From the IMG/VR virus record IMGVR_UViG_3300039098_000167, positions 1 to 34,119 of that record: a DNA stretch of 34,119 nucleotides; one strand, 5' to 3'. Shown piece by piece: positions 1 through 7,415 of this stretch. The notes beneath the pieces are model-generated. The model was not told where the DNA came from. It saw nothing but the letters and a program-made list of their open reading frames with translations, and searched no databases. Numbering within the stretch: position 1 is the stretch's first letter; the number at the start of each line of letters is the position of its first letter. Origin of the DNA: a virus. The translations under genes were made by a program, and so were the position numbers.

Positions 1-46
1 TTAAAATTTTAGGATCGGCTGGAATAATGGAATTCGAGAGGCGAAA

Positions 47-481
47 ATGACGGAGATTCAGGGGGTTGCAGAAATTGAGGAAGCGGCGGCCCGGCTGACC
101 TGGTTGCCAGGGGAGGTTGCCGGGCTGCTTTCGGACCGGTTCTTTGACGCCGAAACCTGCGCGGACTGGTTCCTGGCGCGCTGCTATCCGGACGGCCCGG
201 CCTGTCCGCGCTGCGGCGGGGCGATCACCGGAGAGCGGGCCCTGGCGCGCTGGCGGCGGATGCAGCGCCTGACCTGTCCGCACTGCCAGCGCAAGGTCAA
301 GGCCTCCACCGGTACCCTGCTGCAGGAGTCCCACCTGGATCCCCGCGGCCTGTTCGTTTTGCTGTCGCTGCTCGGGCTTGGCGTCGATCCGAGCGATGTC
401 GCCCAAGTGCTCGGCGTCACTGCCGCGACGGTGCTCACCTGGCGCGACAAGGTCATCGCCCTGGCGGAGGTGCCAGTATGA
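47..481 (+). CDS. IS1595-type zinc-ribbon plus helix-turn-helix protein without a transposase catalytic domain
   Basis: 144 aa. Two Cys pairs (CPRC near residues 53-56, CPHC near 77-80) form a zinc ribbon. They are followed by STGTLLQESHLDPRGLF and a C-terminal helix-turn-helix (DVAQVLGVTAATVLTWRDKV). This order, zinc ribbon, 'TGT...SHLP' segment, then HTH, is that of the N-terminal DNA-binding half of IS1595-family transposases. The protein stops before any DDE domain and no transposase remnant follows, so it is more likely a domesticated DNA-binding regulator than an active transposase. The start is supported by GAGAGG upstream. Its stop overlaps the start of the next gene, so it leads the replication operon. 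The specific role is unknown. Confidence 0.7.
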   Translation: MTEIQGVAEIEEAAARLTWLPGEVAGLLSDRFFDAETCADWFLARCYPDGPACPRCGGAITGERALARWRRMQRLTCPHCQRKVKASTGTLLQESHLDPRGLFVLLSLLGLGVDPSDVAQVLGVTAATVLTWRDKVIALAEVPV

Positions 482-804
482 GCGGCCTCAACCAGCTCGA
501 TCTCGATATGTTCGACACCCCGGCTAACCGCCGGCCGGAGCCGTCACCCGCTCCGGCCGCCCAGGACTTCGTTGTCAAGATCGCCCACACCAAGGCCGGC
601 TATCCGATCCTCGTCTGCACCGCCGATCCACTGCCCGCCGAAGTCATCGCCCAGGGCCAGCGGGACAATATTCCCGCCTTTTCCGGTCGCGAGATCCAGC
701 TCCTGCGCGATTGCGATGCCGACCTGGTGCGACACATCCTCGCCGTCAAGCGCGAATTCCCCGGCGCCAGCGTTCAGGAAGTCATCAACGAGGGCCGCCT
801 ATGA
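478..804 (+). CDS. Small conserved-looking phage protein of unknown function
   Basis: 108 aa, not recognised. The N-terminal 30 residues are Pro/Ala rich and probably disordered. The rest looks compact, with a mixed strand/helix segment (residues 31-60) and a C-terminal amphipathic helix (SGREIQLLRDCDADLVRHIL). Its start overlaps the stop of the zinc-ribbon gene by 4 nt, and its stop overlaps the start of the primase gene by 4 nt. It is therefore translationally coupled on both sides and is probably an accessory factor for replication; that role is inferred from position only. Confidence 0.7.
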   Translation: MSGLNQLDLDMFDTPANRRPEPSPAPAAQDFVVKIAHTKAGYPILVCTADPLPAEVIAQGQRDNIPAFSGREIQLLRDCDADLVRHILAVKREFPGASVQEVINEGRL

Positions 805-3143
805 GCTTCGCTCTCGATAATCTCAGCGCCGACGAGCGCCTCGCCATCGCCAAAGACTGCTTTCAGGTCACCGAACAGCGCGGCCACGAACTTCACGGCC
901 TCTGCCCCTTCCACGCCGAGAAGCAACCCTCCTTTTCCTACAACGTCGAGAAGGATCTCTGCAACTGCTTCAGCTGCGGCGAAAGCGGCGACCTGGTCAC
1001 CCTGTGGGGACAGGCCCGCGGCTACGGCGACAACAAGGACGCATTTCTCGCCTTTCGCGAGCAGCACGCCCCGCCGGACACACCTGGTAAGCCAGCGAGC
1101 AAGTCCAGGAGCGGCGGCGCCCGCTCCGCAACCCGGGGGGACGGGGGAGCCGCCGAAGTTACCAAGATCATCCCCGAGGCCGACTATGAAAAACTCGCGC
1201 CACTTCCCGAAGGTTGGCGCCAGCGCTGCCGCGACCAGTTCACCTGGACCGAGGCCGCTATCGAGGGCGCCGGCCTGCGGCTGTGGAAATCAGTCAACGG
1301 CGACGAACGCATCGCCATCCCCATCCGGCGAGACGACGGCGCTCTGGTCAACATTCGTCTCTACAAGCCCGGTGCCGTAGACAACAAAGTCACCAGCTGG
1401 GGCAAAGGATTCGGCAAAAGCAAACTCACTCCCGCGCCCAGCACCTGGTCCAAAAGCCCCATCCTCATCACCGAAGGGGAAAAAGACCGCATCACCGCCT
1501 TATCGCATGGCTTCAACGCCTGCACCCAGACCGCCGGTGCCAATTCCTGGGACGACAAATTCACCCGCTTTTTCAGCGGCCGCGATGCCATCATTGCCTA
1601 CGACGCCGACGAAAAAGGTGCCGAAGGCGCGCAAAAGGTCGCCAAAAAACTGCTCGAAGTCGCCAAAACAGTGCGCATCCTCACCTGGCCCGACTACATG
1701 GGCATGGGCGAAAGCCACGGCCAGGATCTCACTGACTTTTTCGCCGTCCACCACAAAACCGCCCAGGACCTCAAAGACCTCATCGCCACCAGCAAGCCAC
1801 TCAAAAAAGCCGACAACCAGCGCCTCGAGGCCATCCCCGAAGACATCCAGCGCTTCTTCGGCGGCAGCCGCGGCACCCAGTTCAAACCCCGCCTGGTGTC
1901 CGACGAAATCCTAAGCTGGCGCCGCCTCATTCACGATCCCCGCACCGGGCAGATCCACACCTGGAACGATCGCCACTGGGAAGATTACGACCCCTCTAAC
2001 ATCAGGAGGCAAATCTTGACACTACTCGACATCGAAGGCAGCACCCCACGCTGCAACGACGTGCTCGGCATCGTCCGCGATCTCGCCGTCATGCCCCACG
2101 GCCGGCAGCTCAACGACCAGGCCGACATGATCCCGCTAGAAAACGGCATGTTCTGCCTCGAATCCGCCCAGGTGCAGCCTCACGATCCAGGCCACCTCAA
2201 CAGCTACGTGCTCGATATTACCCTGCAGCTCGGCGGCAAGTTGCCCGACTGCCCAACCTGGCGGCAGTTCCTCGGCCAGTCCGTCGGCGATCCCGACACC
2301 ATCCGCGAGCTGCAAAAGTTCTTCGGTTATTGCTTCACCCGCGAAACCCGCTACGAAAAAGCCCTGCTGCTCATCGGCCCCGGCGGCGACGGCAAAGGCA
2401 CCATCCTCAAGGTGCTGCAAAGCCTGCTCGGCGACATCAACGTCTCCAACGTCTCCATGAGCGGCCTGCAGGATCAGTTTCACCGCGTCATGCTCGTCGA
2501 CAAGCTGCTCAACGTCGCCACCGAGATCGAGGCCGGCCTGCTGCAGTCCGATATATTCAAAACCATCGTCTCCGGCGAGGCCGTCACCGCCGCCTACAAA
2601 CACAAAAACGCCTTTTCCTTTGCCCCGGTCTGCAAGCTCGCCTTCTCCGCCAACAAACACCCGAAGCTGCAAGACACCAGCGAGGGCCTCTACCGCCGGC
2701 TGCTGCTCATCGAGATGGAAAAGCAATTCGTCAAAGCCGGCCAGGCTGACATCTACCTGCTCGACAAGCTCATGGCCGAGCGCGACGGCATCTTCCTCTG
2801 GGGCCTGCGCGGTCTCCAGTTGCTCCGCGAAGAAGGCTTCAAGCCCTCCGATCACATGGCCGGCTGCCTCGACCGTTTTCAAGAGCTCAACAATCCCGTG
2901 CTCGCCTTCGTGCGCACCCATATCGACGAAGATCCCGACCGGAGGGTCTGCATCATGAAGGTTTATGCCAAATATAAAAAATTCTGCGAAAAACGCGGCT
3001 ACAAACCCCTCGGCGAATCCAGCTTCGGCGTCGAGCTGCGCAAAGTCTGCCCTTCCGTCAAAAGAAGGCGCGAATCCACCGGCAAGCGGCGATGGGGCTA
3101 CCAGGGCATCAACCTGGTCGACGACTACGATGGACTCGTATAA
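801..3143 (+). CDS. Phage primase-helicase (CHC2 zinc finger, Toprim, SF3/D5 helicase)
   Basis: 780 aa, replicative primase fused to a helicase. The CHC2-type zinc finger uses C35, H38, C56 and C59 (CPFH ... CFSCGESGD). A Toprim-like segment (ILITEGEKDRITAL, then IIAYDADEKGAEGA) lies at roughly residues 220-300. A D5/SF3 helicase follows, with Walker A GPGGDGKGT near residue 525, a downstream TEIE acidic motif and the family's SANKHPK segment. The last ~60 residues look like a winged-helix DNA-binding domain. The ATG at 801 is preferred over a longer in-frame extension because it overlaps the preceding stop. It would synthesise primers and unwind DNA at the phage origin, and the symmetric repeat array begins 4 nt after its stop codon. 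An in-frame ATG at 2955 has GGAGGG 8 nt upstream and could yield the C-terminal domain alone. Confidence 0.93.
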   Translation: MSFALDNLSADERLAIAKDCFQVTEQRGHELHGLCPFHAEKQPSFSYNVEKDLCNCFSCGESGDLVTLWGQARGYGDNKDAFLAFREQHAPPDTPGKPASKSRSGGARSATRGDGGAAEVTKIIPEADYEKLAPLPEGWRQRCRDQFTWTEAAIEGAGLRLWKSVNGDERIAIPIRRDDGALVNIRLYKPGAVDNKVTSWGKGFGKSKLTPAPSTWSKSPILITEGEKDRITALSHGFNACTQTAGANSWDDKFTRFFSGRDAIIAYDADEKGAEGAQKVAKKLLEVAKTVRILTWPDYMGMGESHGQDLTDFFAVHHKTAQDLKDLIATSKPLKKADNQRLEAIPEDIQRFFGGSRGTQFKPRLVSDEILSWRRLIHDPRTGQIHTWNDRHWEDYDPSNIRRQILTLLDIEGSTPRCNDVLGIVRDLAVMPHGRQLNDQADMIPLENGMFCLESAQVQPHDPGHLNSYVLDITLQLGGKLPDCPTWRQFLGQSVGDPDTIRELQKFFGYCFTRETRYEKALLLIGPGGDGKGTILKVLQSLLGDINVSNVSMSGLQDQFHRVMLVDKLLNVATEIEAGLLQSDIFKTIVSGEAVTAAYKHKNAFSFAPVCKLAFSANKHPKLQDTSEGLYRRLLLIEMEKQFVKAGQADIYLLDKLMAERDGIFLWGLRGLQLLREEGFKPSDHMAGCLDRFQELNNPVLAFVRTHIDEDPDRRVCIMKVYAKYKKFCEKRGYKPLGESSFGVELRKVCPSVKRRRESTGKRRWGYQGINLVDDYDGLV

Positions 3144-3146
3144 CCG

Positions 3147-3408
3147 AATCCGTCCTAGACGTCCTAGACAGCCAAATTTACTAGGACGGAAAAAGCGCAA
3201 CAAAAACAAACACATGTCCTATCGTCCTACCCGTCCTAGTAAAAAGCACACGCGCATACACGCGTAGGATCAAAAAAACACAAAGTCTTATTTCTTAAAG
3301 AGAAGGTCAAAATAACTAGGACAAGTAGGACGATAGGACATGTAGTTGAAAGTATTAAAGAAAATCCGTCCTACTAGAAAAAATCGACTAGGACGTCTAG
3401 GACGGATT
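3147..3408. repeat. Symmetric iteron array with nested inverted repeats; candidate replication origin
   Basis: Non-coding AT-rich interval containing twelve copies of the hexamer GTCCTA or its complement TAGGAC, starting at 3152, 3161, 3182, 3216, 3224, 3233, 3317, 3326, 3334, 3368, 3389 and 3398. Local spacing is 8-9 bp where clustered. The copies form three inverted-repeat pairs sharing one centre between 3277 and 3278. The outer pair, 3147-3167 with 3388-3408, is perfect over 21 bp. The pair 3179-3190 with 3365-3376 has one mismatch. The inner pair, 3212-3240 with 3315-3343, matches 27 of 29 bp. The DNA between these blocks is not symmetric. Iteron-like repeats next to a primase-helicase are typical of initiator-bound origins; origin function here is inferred. 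Confidence 0.8.
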
Positions 3409-3422
3409 TGAAAGGACCGCCC

Positions 3423-4094
3423 ATGTGCCTGAAACGCTTCAACCTGACCCGCTGCCCCAACTGCGGCGGCCACCTAGCCAGCATCGACCACGGCCTGCGG
3501 GAGTGCGAGCAATGCGGGCGTATCCAAGGAGCCAACCCCATGACCAACCCCGCCGCCACACCCCAGCCCATGCCCACCGTCGGCAAACAAGACGTGCTGC
3601 CCGAGGTCATCGCCGACCTGCAGGCCCGCACCGCCGTCGGCGTGGTCAAGTACGGCACGCCCCTGCAAAGCCACAACGGCCGCGACTGCCTGACCGATGC
3701 CTATCAAGAGGCTCTCGACCTGGCGCAGTACCTTAAACAAGCTCTGCTCGAGCGCGACAACCCGGCACCAGAATACAACTGGCCCGAGGTGAAATTCGCC
3801 CGGAGCAACAGCCTCGCCGAGCAGCTCGCCCACATCCTCAGCGAGGTCGACGAAATAACCGAACTCGGCCCTCCGATCACGCCGCTGGTGCACTTGGAGC
3901 TGGCCGATCTGCACCACAACTTAGAGACCTTCTGGCGGATCCTTGCCAAGCTGGCCGGTGACGACTACGTCGCCGCCTTGTTCCAGGGCACAGAAGACAA
4001 AAACCGCGCCCGCGGCTACTACGACCTGGACGGCGATGCAGCCCCCGTCGACCGCCTCGAGGGCCACTTCGGAGAGATGCCCTATGTCGGCTGA
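3423..4094 (+). CDS. Zinc-ribbon plus MazG-like nucleotide pyrophosphohydrolase-type protein
   Basis: 223 aa. Residues ~9-36 hold two Cys pairs (CPNCGG and CEQCG), a small zinc ribbon. Then comes an all-helical region with MazG-like acidic patterns: YGTPLQSHNGRD followed by DAYQEALDLAQYLKQAL, and later LSEVDEITELG with LELADLHHNLET. MazG-like enzymes hydrolyse (d)NTPs to monophosphates, and phages use them to adjust nucleotide pools; the exact substrate here is unknown. The ATG at 3423 follows AAAGGA. A second in-frame ATG at 3540 has AAGGAG 8 nt upstream, so a short form without the zinc ribbon is plausible. It is the first gene after the putative origin and overlaps the next gene by 11 nt. 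Confidence 0.75.
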   Translation: MCLKRFNLTRCPNCGGHLASIDHGLRECEQCGRIQGANPMTNPAATPQPMPTVGKQDVLPEVIADLQARTAVGVVKYGTPLQSHNGRDCLTDAYQEALDLAQYLKQALLERDNPAPEYNWPEVKFARSNSLAEQLAHILSEVDEITELGPPITPLVHLELADLHHNLETFWRILAKLAGDDYVAALFQGTEDKNRARGYYDLDGDAAPVDRLEGHFGEMPYVG

Positions 4095-4602
4095 GTCCGA
4101 TCACTATTTCAAGGACAAGGCCAGCGCCTTTGCCTGGTACGTCGAGCAGGGCGGACAGCGGGCCAAATCCAGCTTCTACGCCAACGTGCCCGCCGACGGC
4201 AAGCGGGTCAGCCGCTTCGCGGTCTCCGAGATGCTGCGCAAAGAGCGGTCCGAGTCCGGCGCTTCGACGAATCTCGCCACCCGCAAAGAAGAGCTCGAGG
4301 TGCAGCGCCTCGAGCAGCAGGTCAAAAAGGGCGAGCTGGAAAACCGCAAAGAGGATCACAGGTGGATTTACAAAGAAGACTCCGAGATCGAGACCGCCGC
4401 CCTGGTCGGCCTGCTGCAGGACACCCTCAGCCACCGCCTGCATCTCGACCAGGGCAAACTGCTGCATGCCGCCGGTGGTGATCCCGCCCGCGCGGCCGAG
4501 TTTGCCCAGGCGCTAGAGGATGTGGTGGCCGCGGCGTTTAATGAGCTGGCGGATGGTAAGCGGTTTGATGTGGGGATAGAGGAAGAAGAGGAAGCCGTTT
4601 AA
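4084..4602 (+). CDS. Putative terminase small subunit (Nu1-like)
   Basis: 172 aa. The N-terminus (HYFKDKASAFAWYVEQGGQ ... SSFYANVP) resembles the winged-helix DNA-recognition region of Nu1-type packaging proteins. A charged helical stretch follows (RKEELEVQRLEQQVKKGELE) and is probably coiled coil. The C-terminal helical half ends in an acidic tail. Small terminase subunits bind the packaging site and recruit the large subunit. This call rests on general pattern plus position upstream of a lambda GpA-type large subunit, with one small HTH gene between them. The start overlaps the end of the MazG-like gene. Confidence 0.6.
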   Translation: MSAESDHYFKDKASAFAWYVEQGGQRAKSSFYANVPADGKRVSRFAVSEMLRKERSESGASTNLATRKEELEVQRLEQQVKKGELENRKEDHRWIYKEDSEIETAALVGLLQDTLSHRLHLDQGKLLHAAGGDPARAAEFAQALEDVVAAAFNELADGKRFDVGIEEEEEAV

Positions 4603-4625
4603 CTCTGGCGTGTGGGGTATTGGCT

Positions 4626-4826
4626 ATGGCTTTAAGACCATCATGGAAAAGATATCATCGCATTGGCGAGGAAGTGGCTAGGGAGTTGGATGCGAACTAC
4701 ACCTATCAGCAGATCGGCGACTCTCTCGGGATTTCCAAGCAGAAGGCATATCACGAAACCATGGTCGCACTTGGGAAACTAGCATATCAGTTCAGGGCTA
4801 ATCTGGGAGATGGCACCTTAATATGA
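4626..4826 (+). CDS. Small helix-turn-helix protein
   Basis: 66 aa from the ATG at 4626; a TTG two codons upstream is also possible. The core YTYQQIGDSLGISKQKAYHETMVALGKL is a sigma-70 region-4-like helix-turn-helix. It sits between the putative small and large terminase genes, and its stop overlaps the start of the large terminase (ATGA). It may be a late-gene regulator or a DNA-binding packaging accessory; position alone cannot decide. Confidence 0.6.
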   Translation: MALRPSWKRYHRIGEEVARELDANYTYQQIGDSLGISKQKAYHETMVALGKLAYQFRANLGDGTLI

Positions 4827-6793
4827 CCCAACCCGCCACCACCATAGAGCCCACCCTGCTCCCCGACCGCATCCTGCGCCGCGCCACCGTCGCCCGCTAC
4901 CTGCCGCCCGATCTGGCCGAGAGGATCCCCGAGCGCGTCACCGTGCGCCTCACCGCCGCCCTGCGCCACCGGCTGCGGCGGCCCGAGCGGATCGCCGTGG
5001 CCGACCATGCCGAAAAATATCGGCGGGTCACCGCCGTCGATGCCCACCCCGGCCCCTGGCGCCATGAGTTCGCGCCCCACTGCGTGCAGATCATGAACAC
5101 CTTTGGCCTGCCCTGGGTGCGCGAGGTGTGGTTCTGCGGCGTGGAGCAGAGCGGCAAGACCAACACCATGCTCAACTGCCTCGGCTGGACCATCGACCGC
5201 GACCCCGGCAACGCCTACTATCTCATGCCCACCGAAGATGCCAGCGGCAAGCTGGTCGGCCGCAAGCTCATCCCCATGCTGCAGGAATCAAAGGCCCTGG
5301 CCAAATATCTCAGCAAGCGGGCCGACGATACCACCCGCGGGCTCATCGTGTTCAAGCACGGCGTCTCGCTGTTTCCCGCCCATGCCAACAGCGCCACCAG
5401 CATGGCCACTTTTTCGGCCAAGTACGGTTTCGGCGATGAGGTCGACAAATACCCGGCCATGGTCGGCAAAGAAGCCAGTCCTATCGACCTGATCCGCAAA
5501 CGGGCCCGCCAACATCGCGGCCGACACAAGTTCTTTTTTGCCAGCACCCCTGCCGGCCAGTTCGTGCAAAAGGGGCTGGAGTCTTGCCACCAGATCTGGG
5601 AGTTTGCCTGCCGCTGCCCCGACTGCAGCGAGTATGTGCGGCCCGATGCCGAGCACCTCGATCTGCCCGAGGGCGCCACGCCCGAAAGCGTCGAGCGCGA
5701 CCCGGCCAGCATCGGCCTGGCCTGCCCCGAGTGCGGATCGATCTGGACCGAAGTCGACCGCGAGACCGCCATCCGTGCCGGTCGCTGGCAGGCCCGCAAG
5801 GGCGGCGAGCTGGCCCGCCCCGCCAAGGTCGGCTTTCATCACCGCAGCTGGGAGTGCCTCGACGTGCCCCTGCACGAAATCGCCGCCGCGTATCTCAAGA
5901 GCCAGACCGGCGACCTGGCCGCCAAGATCGCCTGGGCCAACGGCTACGAAGCCATCGACTACCAGTCTGAGCACAAAGACCGCGAAGAGGACGCCATCCT
6001 GCGCCTGCGCGACGGCCGCCCCGCCGGAGTGGTACCCACCGAGGCCGACGCCCTCAGCATCCACATCGACACCCAGGATAAAGGATTCTGGTACGAGATC
6101 CGCGCCTGGCGCTACGGCCTCGACCTCAAAAGCTGGCTGGTCAAAGCCGGCTACGTGCCCAGCGCCAACGCCGCCGATTTCTCATCTCTCGACGCCCTGC
6201 TGGCCGCTGAGTATCCCGACACCAACGGCGAGCCGCACCGCATCATGGCCGGCATCATCGACAGCGCCGGCCACCGCACCAGCGAGGTCTATGCCTGGTG
6301 CCGCACCAGCGGCGTGCTGCCCTCCAGGGGCGCCCAGGGCCGCAAGACCCAGCCCGTCACCATCAGCCGCATCGACAAGTTCCCCGGCAGCAACAAACCG
6401 ATCCCCGGCGGACTCAACCTCTATCACCTCGACACCCATTTCCACAAAGATCTGCTCGCCAACAAGCTGCAGATCGACCCCACCGACAACGGCGCCTGGG
6501 TGCTGCACAGCGGCTACACCGTCGATCAGTTGGCGGCCCTGCAGCAGAACCCCGGCTCGCCACAGGTCCACAACCTGGAGGAATACGCCCGCCAGATGTG
6601 CGCCGAATATCGGGATGAGCGCAACTTGTGGCAGTGCCCCAACGGCAAGGCCAATCACTTATGGGACTGCGCCCAGATGGGGCTGGCCCTGGTCATGTAC
6701 CTCGGCTGGCAGCACGCCGTCAGCGAAAAGAATGAAAATATGCCATCCGCGCCCCAGCGGCGCGTCTATTCCAAAGGAGTCGCCCGTGACTGA
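4823..6793 (+). CDS. Terminase large subunit, lambda GpA family
   Basis: 656 aa, the usual size for GpA-type terminases. The ATPase part carries a Walker A-like GVEQSGKTNTML near residues 105-116 and the acidic motif FGDEVDKYP near 203-212, characteristic of this family. A zinc-ribbon-like insert follows (CRCPDC near 263-268, CPEC near 302-305), and then the nuclease half (IHIDTQDKGFWYEI, IIDSAGHRTSEVYAW). It is the motor and endonuclease that cuts concatemers and pumps DNA into procapsids through the portal. GpA-type enzymes are associated with cos packaging, although no cos site is recognised here. Its 3' end overlaps the next gene by 8 nt. Confidence 0.95.
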   Translation: MTQPATTIEPTLLPDRILRRATVARYLPPDLAERIPERVTVRLTAALRHRLRRPERIAVADHAEKYRRVTAVDAHPGPWRHEFAPHCVQIMNTFGLPWVREVWFCGVEQSGKTNTMLNCLGWTIDRDPGNAYYLMPTEDASGKLVGRKLIPMLQESKALAKYLSKRADDTTRGLIVFKHGVSLFPAHANSATSMATFSAKYGFGDEVDKYPAMVGKEASPIDLIRKRARQHRGRHKFFFASTPAGQFVQKGLESCHQIWEFACRCPDCSEYVRPDAEHLDLPEGATPESVERDPASIGLACPECGSIWTEVDRETAIRAGRWQARKGGELARPAKVGFHHRSWECLDVPLHEIAAAYLKSQTGDLAAKIAWANGYEAIDYQSEHKDREEDAILRLRDGRPAGVVPTEADALSIHIDTQDKGFWYEIRAWRYGLDLKSWLVKAGYVPSANAADFSSLDALLAAEYPDTNGEPHRIMAGIIDSAGHRTSEVYAWCRTSGVLPSRGAQGRKTQPVTISRIDKFPGSNKPIPGGLNLYHLDTHFHKDLLANKLQIDPTDNGAWVLHSGYTVDQLAALQQNPGSPQVHNLEEYARQMCAEYRDERNLWQCPNGKANHLWDCAQMGLALVMYLGWQHAVSEKNENMPSAPQRRVYSKGVARD

Positions 6794-7058
6794 AACCATC
6801 AGCCGTGCCGAGATCGACCGCGCCAAGCGCGAGTTCATTCTGGAGAACACCCTGCTCACGCCGGTCAAGGTGGCCGAGTTGCTCAGCTACTCGGTCCGCA
6901 AGATCTACTATCTGATCGAGTCCGGTGAGCTGATCGCCGCCAACGACACCCCGGCCCGGCAGGGGCTGCGCATTACCGCCCGGTCGGTGGAGCAGTACCG
7001 GCTGCGCTGCGTGGCGCGGGCGGCAGGCCTGGCGGTGGTCGTCGGGCTGATGCGGTAG
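6786..7058 (+). CDS. Small helix-turn-helix (excisionase/MerR-like) protein
   Basis: 90 aa from the GTG at 6786, with AAAGGAG upstream inside the terminase gene. Residues ~20-60 (LLTPVKVAELLSYSVRKIYY, then LIESGELIAA) match the winged-helix pattern of excisionase and HTH_17 proteins: a 'kvAelLgvs.rtvyrli.sGel.a' segment followed by RITARSVEQYR. Despite that similarity it lies inside the packaging operon, far from the integrase. A packaging or late regulatory role is therefore as likely as excision. It is the last gene before a 126-nt break in the late operon. Confidence 0.7.
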   Translation: MTETISRAEIDRAKREFILENTLLTPVKVAELLSYSVRKIYYLIESGELIAANDTPARQGLRITARSVEQYRLRCVARAAGLAVVVGLMR

Positions 7059-7184
7059 TTTTTTCATAAAAGCACAACATCTTGTGCAATAGCCTGCAAT
7101 AGCCCCTCCCTATAGTGCTTTCTATTCTTTAAAATATCCGCGACCTTAGAGCTTTGCTTTTTTCTCTAGCTGCGGAGTCTCACC
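7059..7184 (+). promoter_or_regulatory. Non-coding gap inside the late operon with a small hairpin and a tandem repeat
   Basis: This AT-rich spacer separates packaging genes from head genes in an otherwise tightly overlapping operon. It holds an inverted repeat, GCACAA at 7072-7077 with TTGTGC at 7082-7087, and a perfect tandem repeat TGCAATAGCC at 7085-7094 and 7095-7104, followed by TATAGT and TTTAAAATAT stretches. This could be a late promoter or binding site for a late activator. No complete sigma-70 promoter with proper spacing is evident. Confidence 0.35.
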
Positions 7185-7415
7185 TTGTCAGGTATCACCC
7201 TCGAACACGCCGAAGCCCAGCTCGCCCTGTGGCTGGACGCCGACCAGGCGGTGAGCAGCAACCAGTCCTACACCCAGTCGATCGGCGGGAGCAGCCGCAC
7301 CCTCACCCGCGCAGACGCCGCCGAAATCCGCAACAACATCGACTATTGGGACAACTGGTGCCGCCGGCTGTCCCGTGAAACCGGCATCACCGCCATCGGG
7401 GTGATTACTCGATGA
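7185..7415 (+). CDS. Small head protein, DUF6148/GpW-like
   Basis: 76 aa from the TTG at 7185 with GGAG upstream. The sequence (GITLEHAEAQLALWLDADQA, then GSSRTLTRADAAEIRNNIDY) matches the pattern of small helical proteins found just upstream of lambda-type portal genes. These are annotated as DUF6148 or head-tail joining (GpW-like) proteins. In lambda, GpW stabilises the filled head before connector assembly. It overlaps the portal start by 4 nt, as expected for that order. Confidence 0.75.
   Translation: MSGITLEHAEAQLALWLDADQAVSSNQSYTQSIGGSSRTLTRADAAEIRNNIDYWDNWCRRLSRETGITAIGVITR

Noticed and set aside
2136-3215. Long minus-strand open frame opposite the primase-helicase
   Set aside because: It is the antisense shadow of a GC-rich coding gene; its composition is skewed and no motif or ribosome-binding site supports it.
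3249-3264. ACGCG-N6-CGCGT hairpin near the centre of the iteron array
   Set aside because: It is off-centre and only 5 bp; not counted as a separate element.
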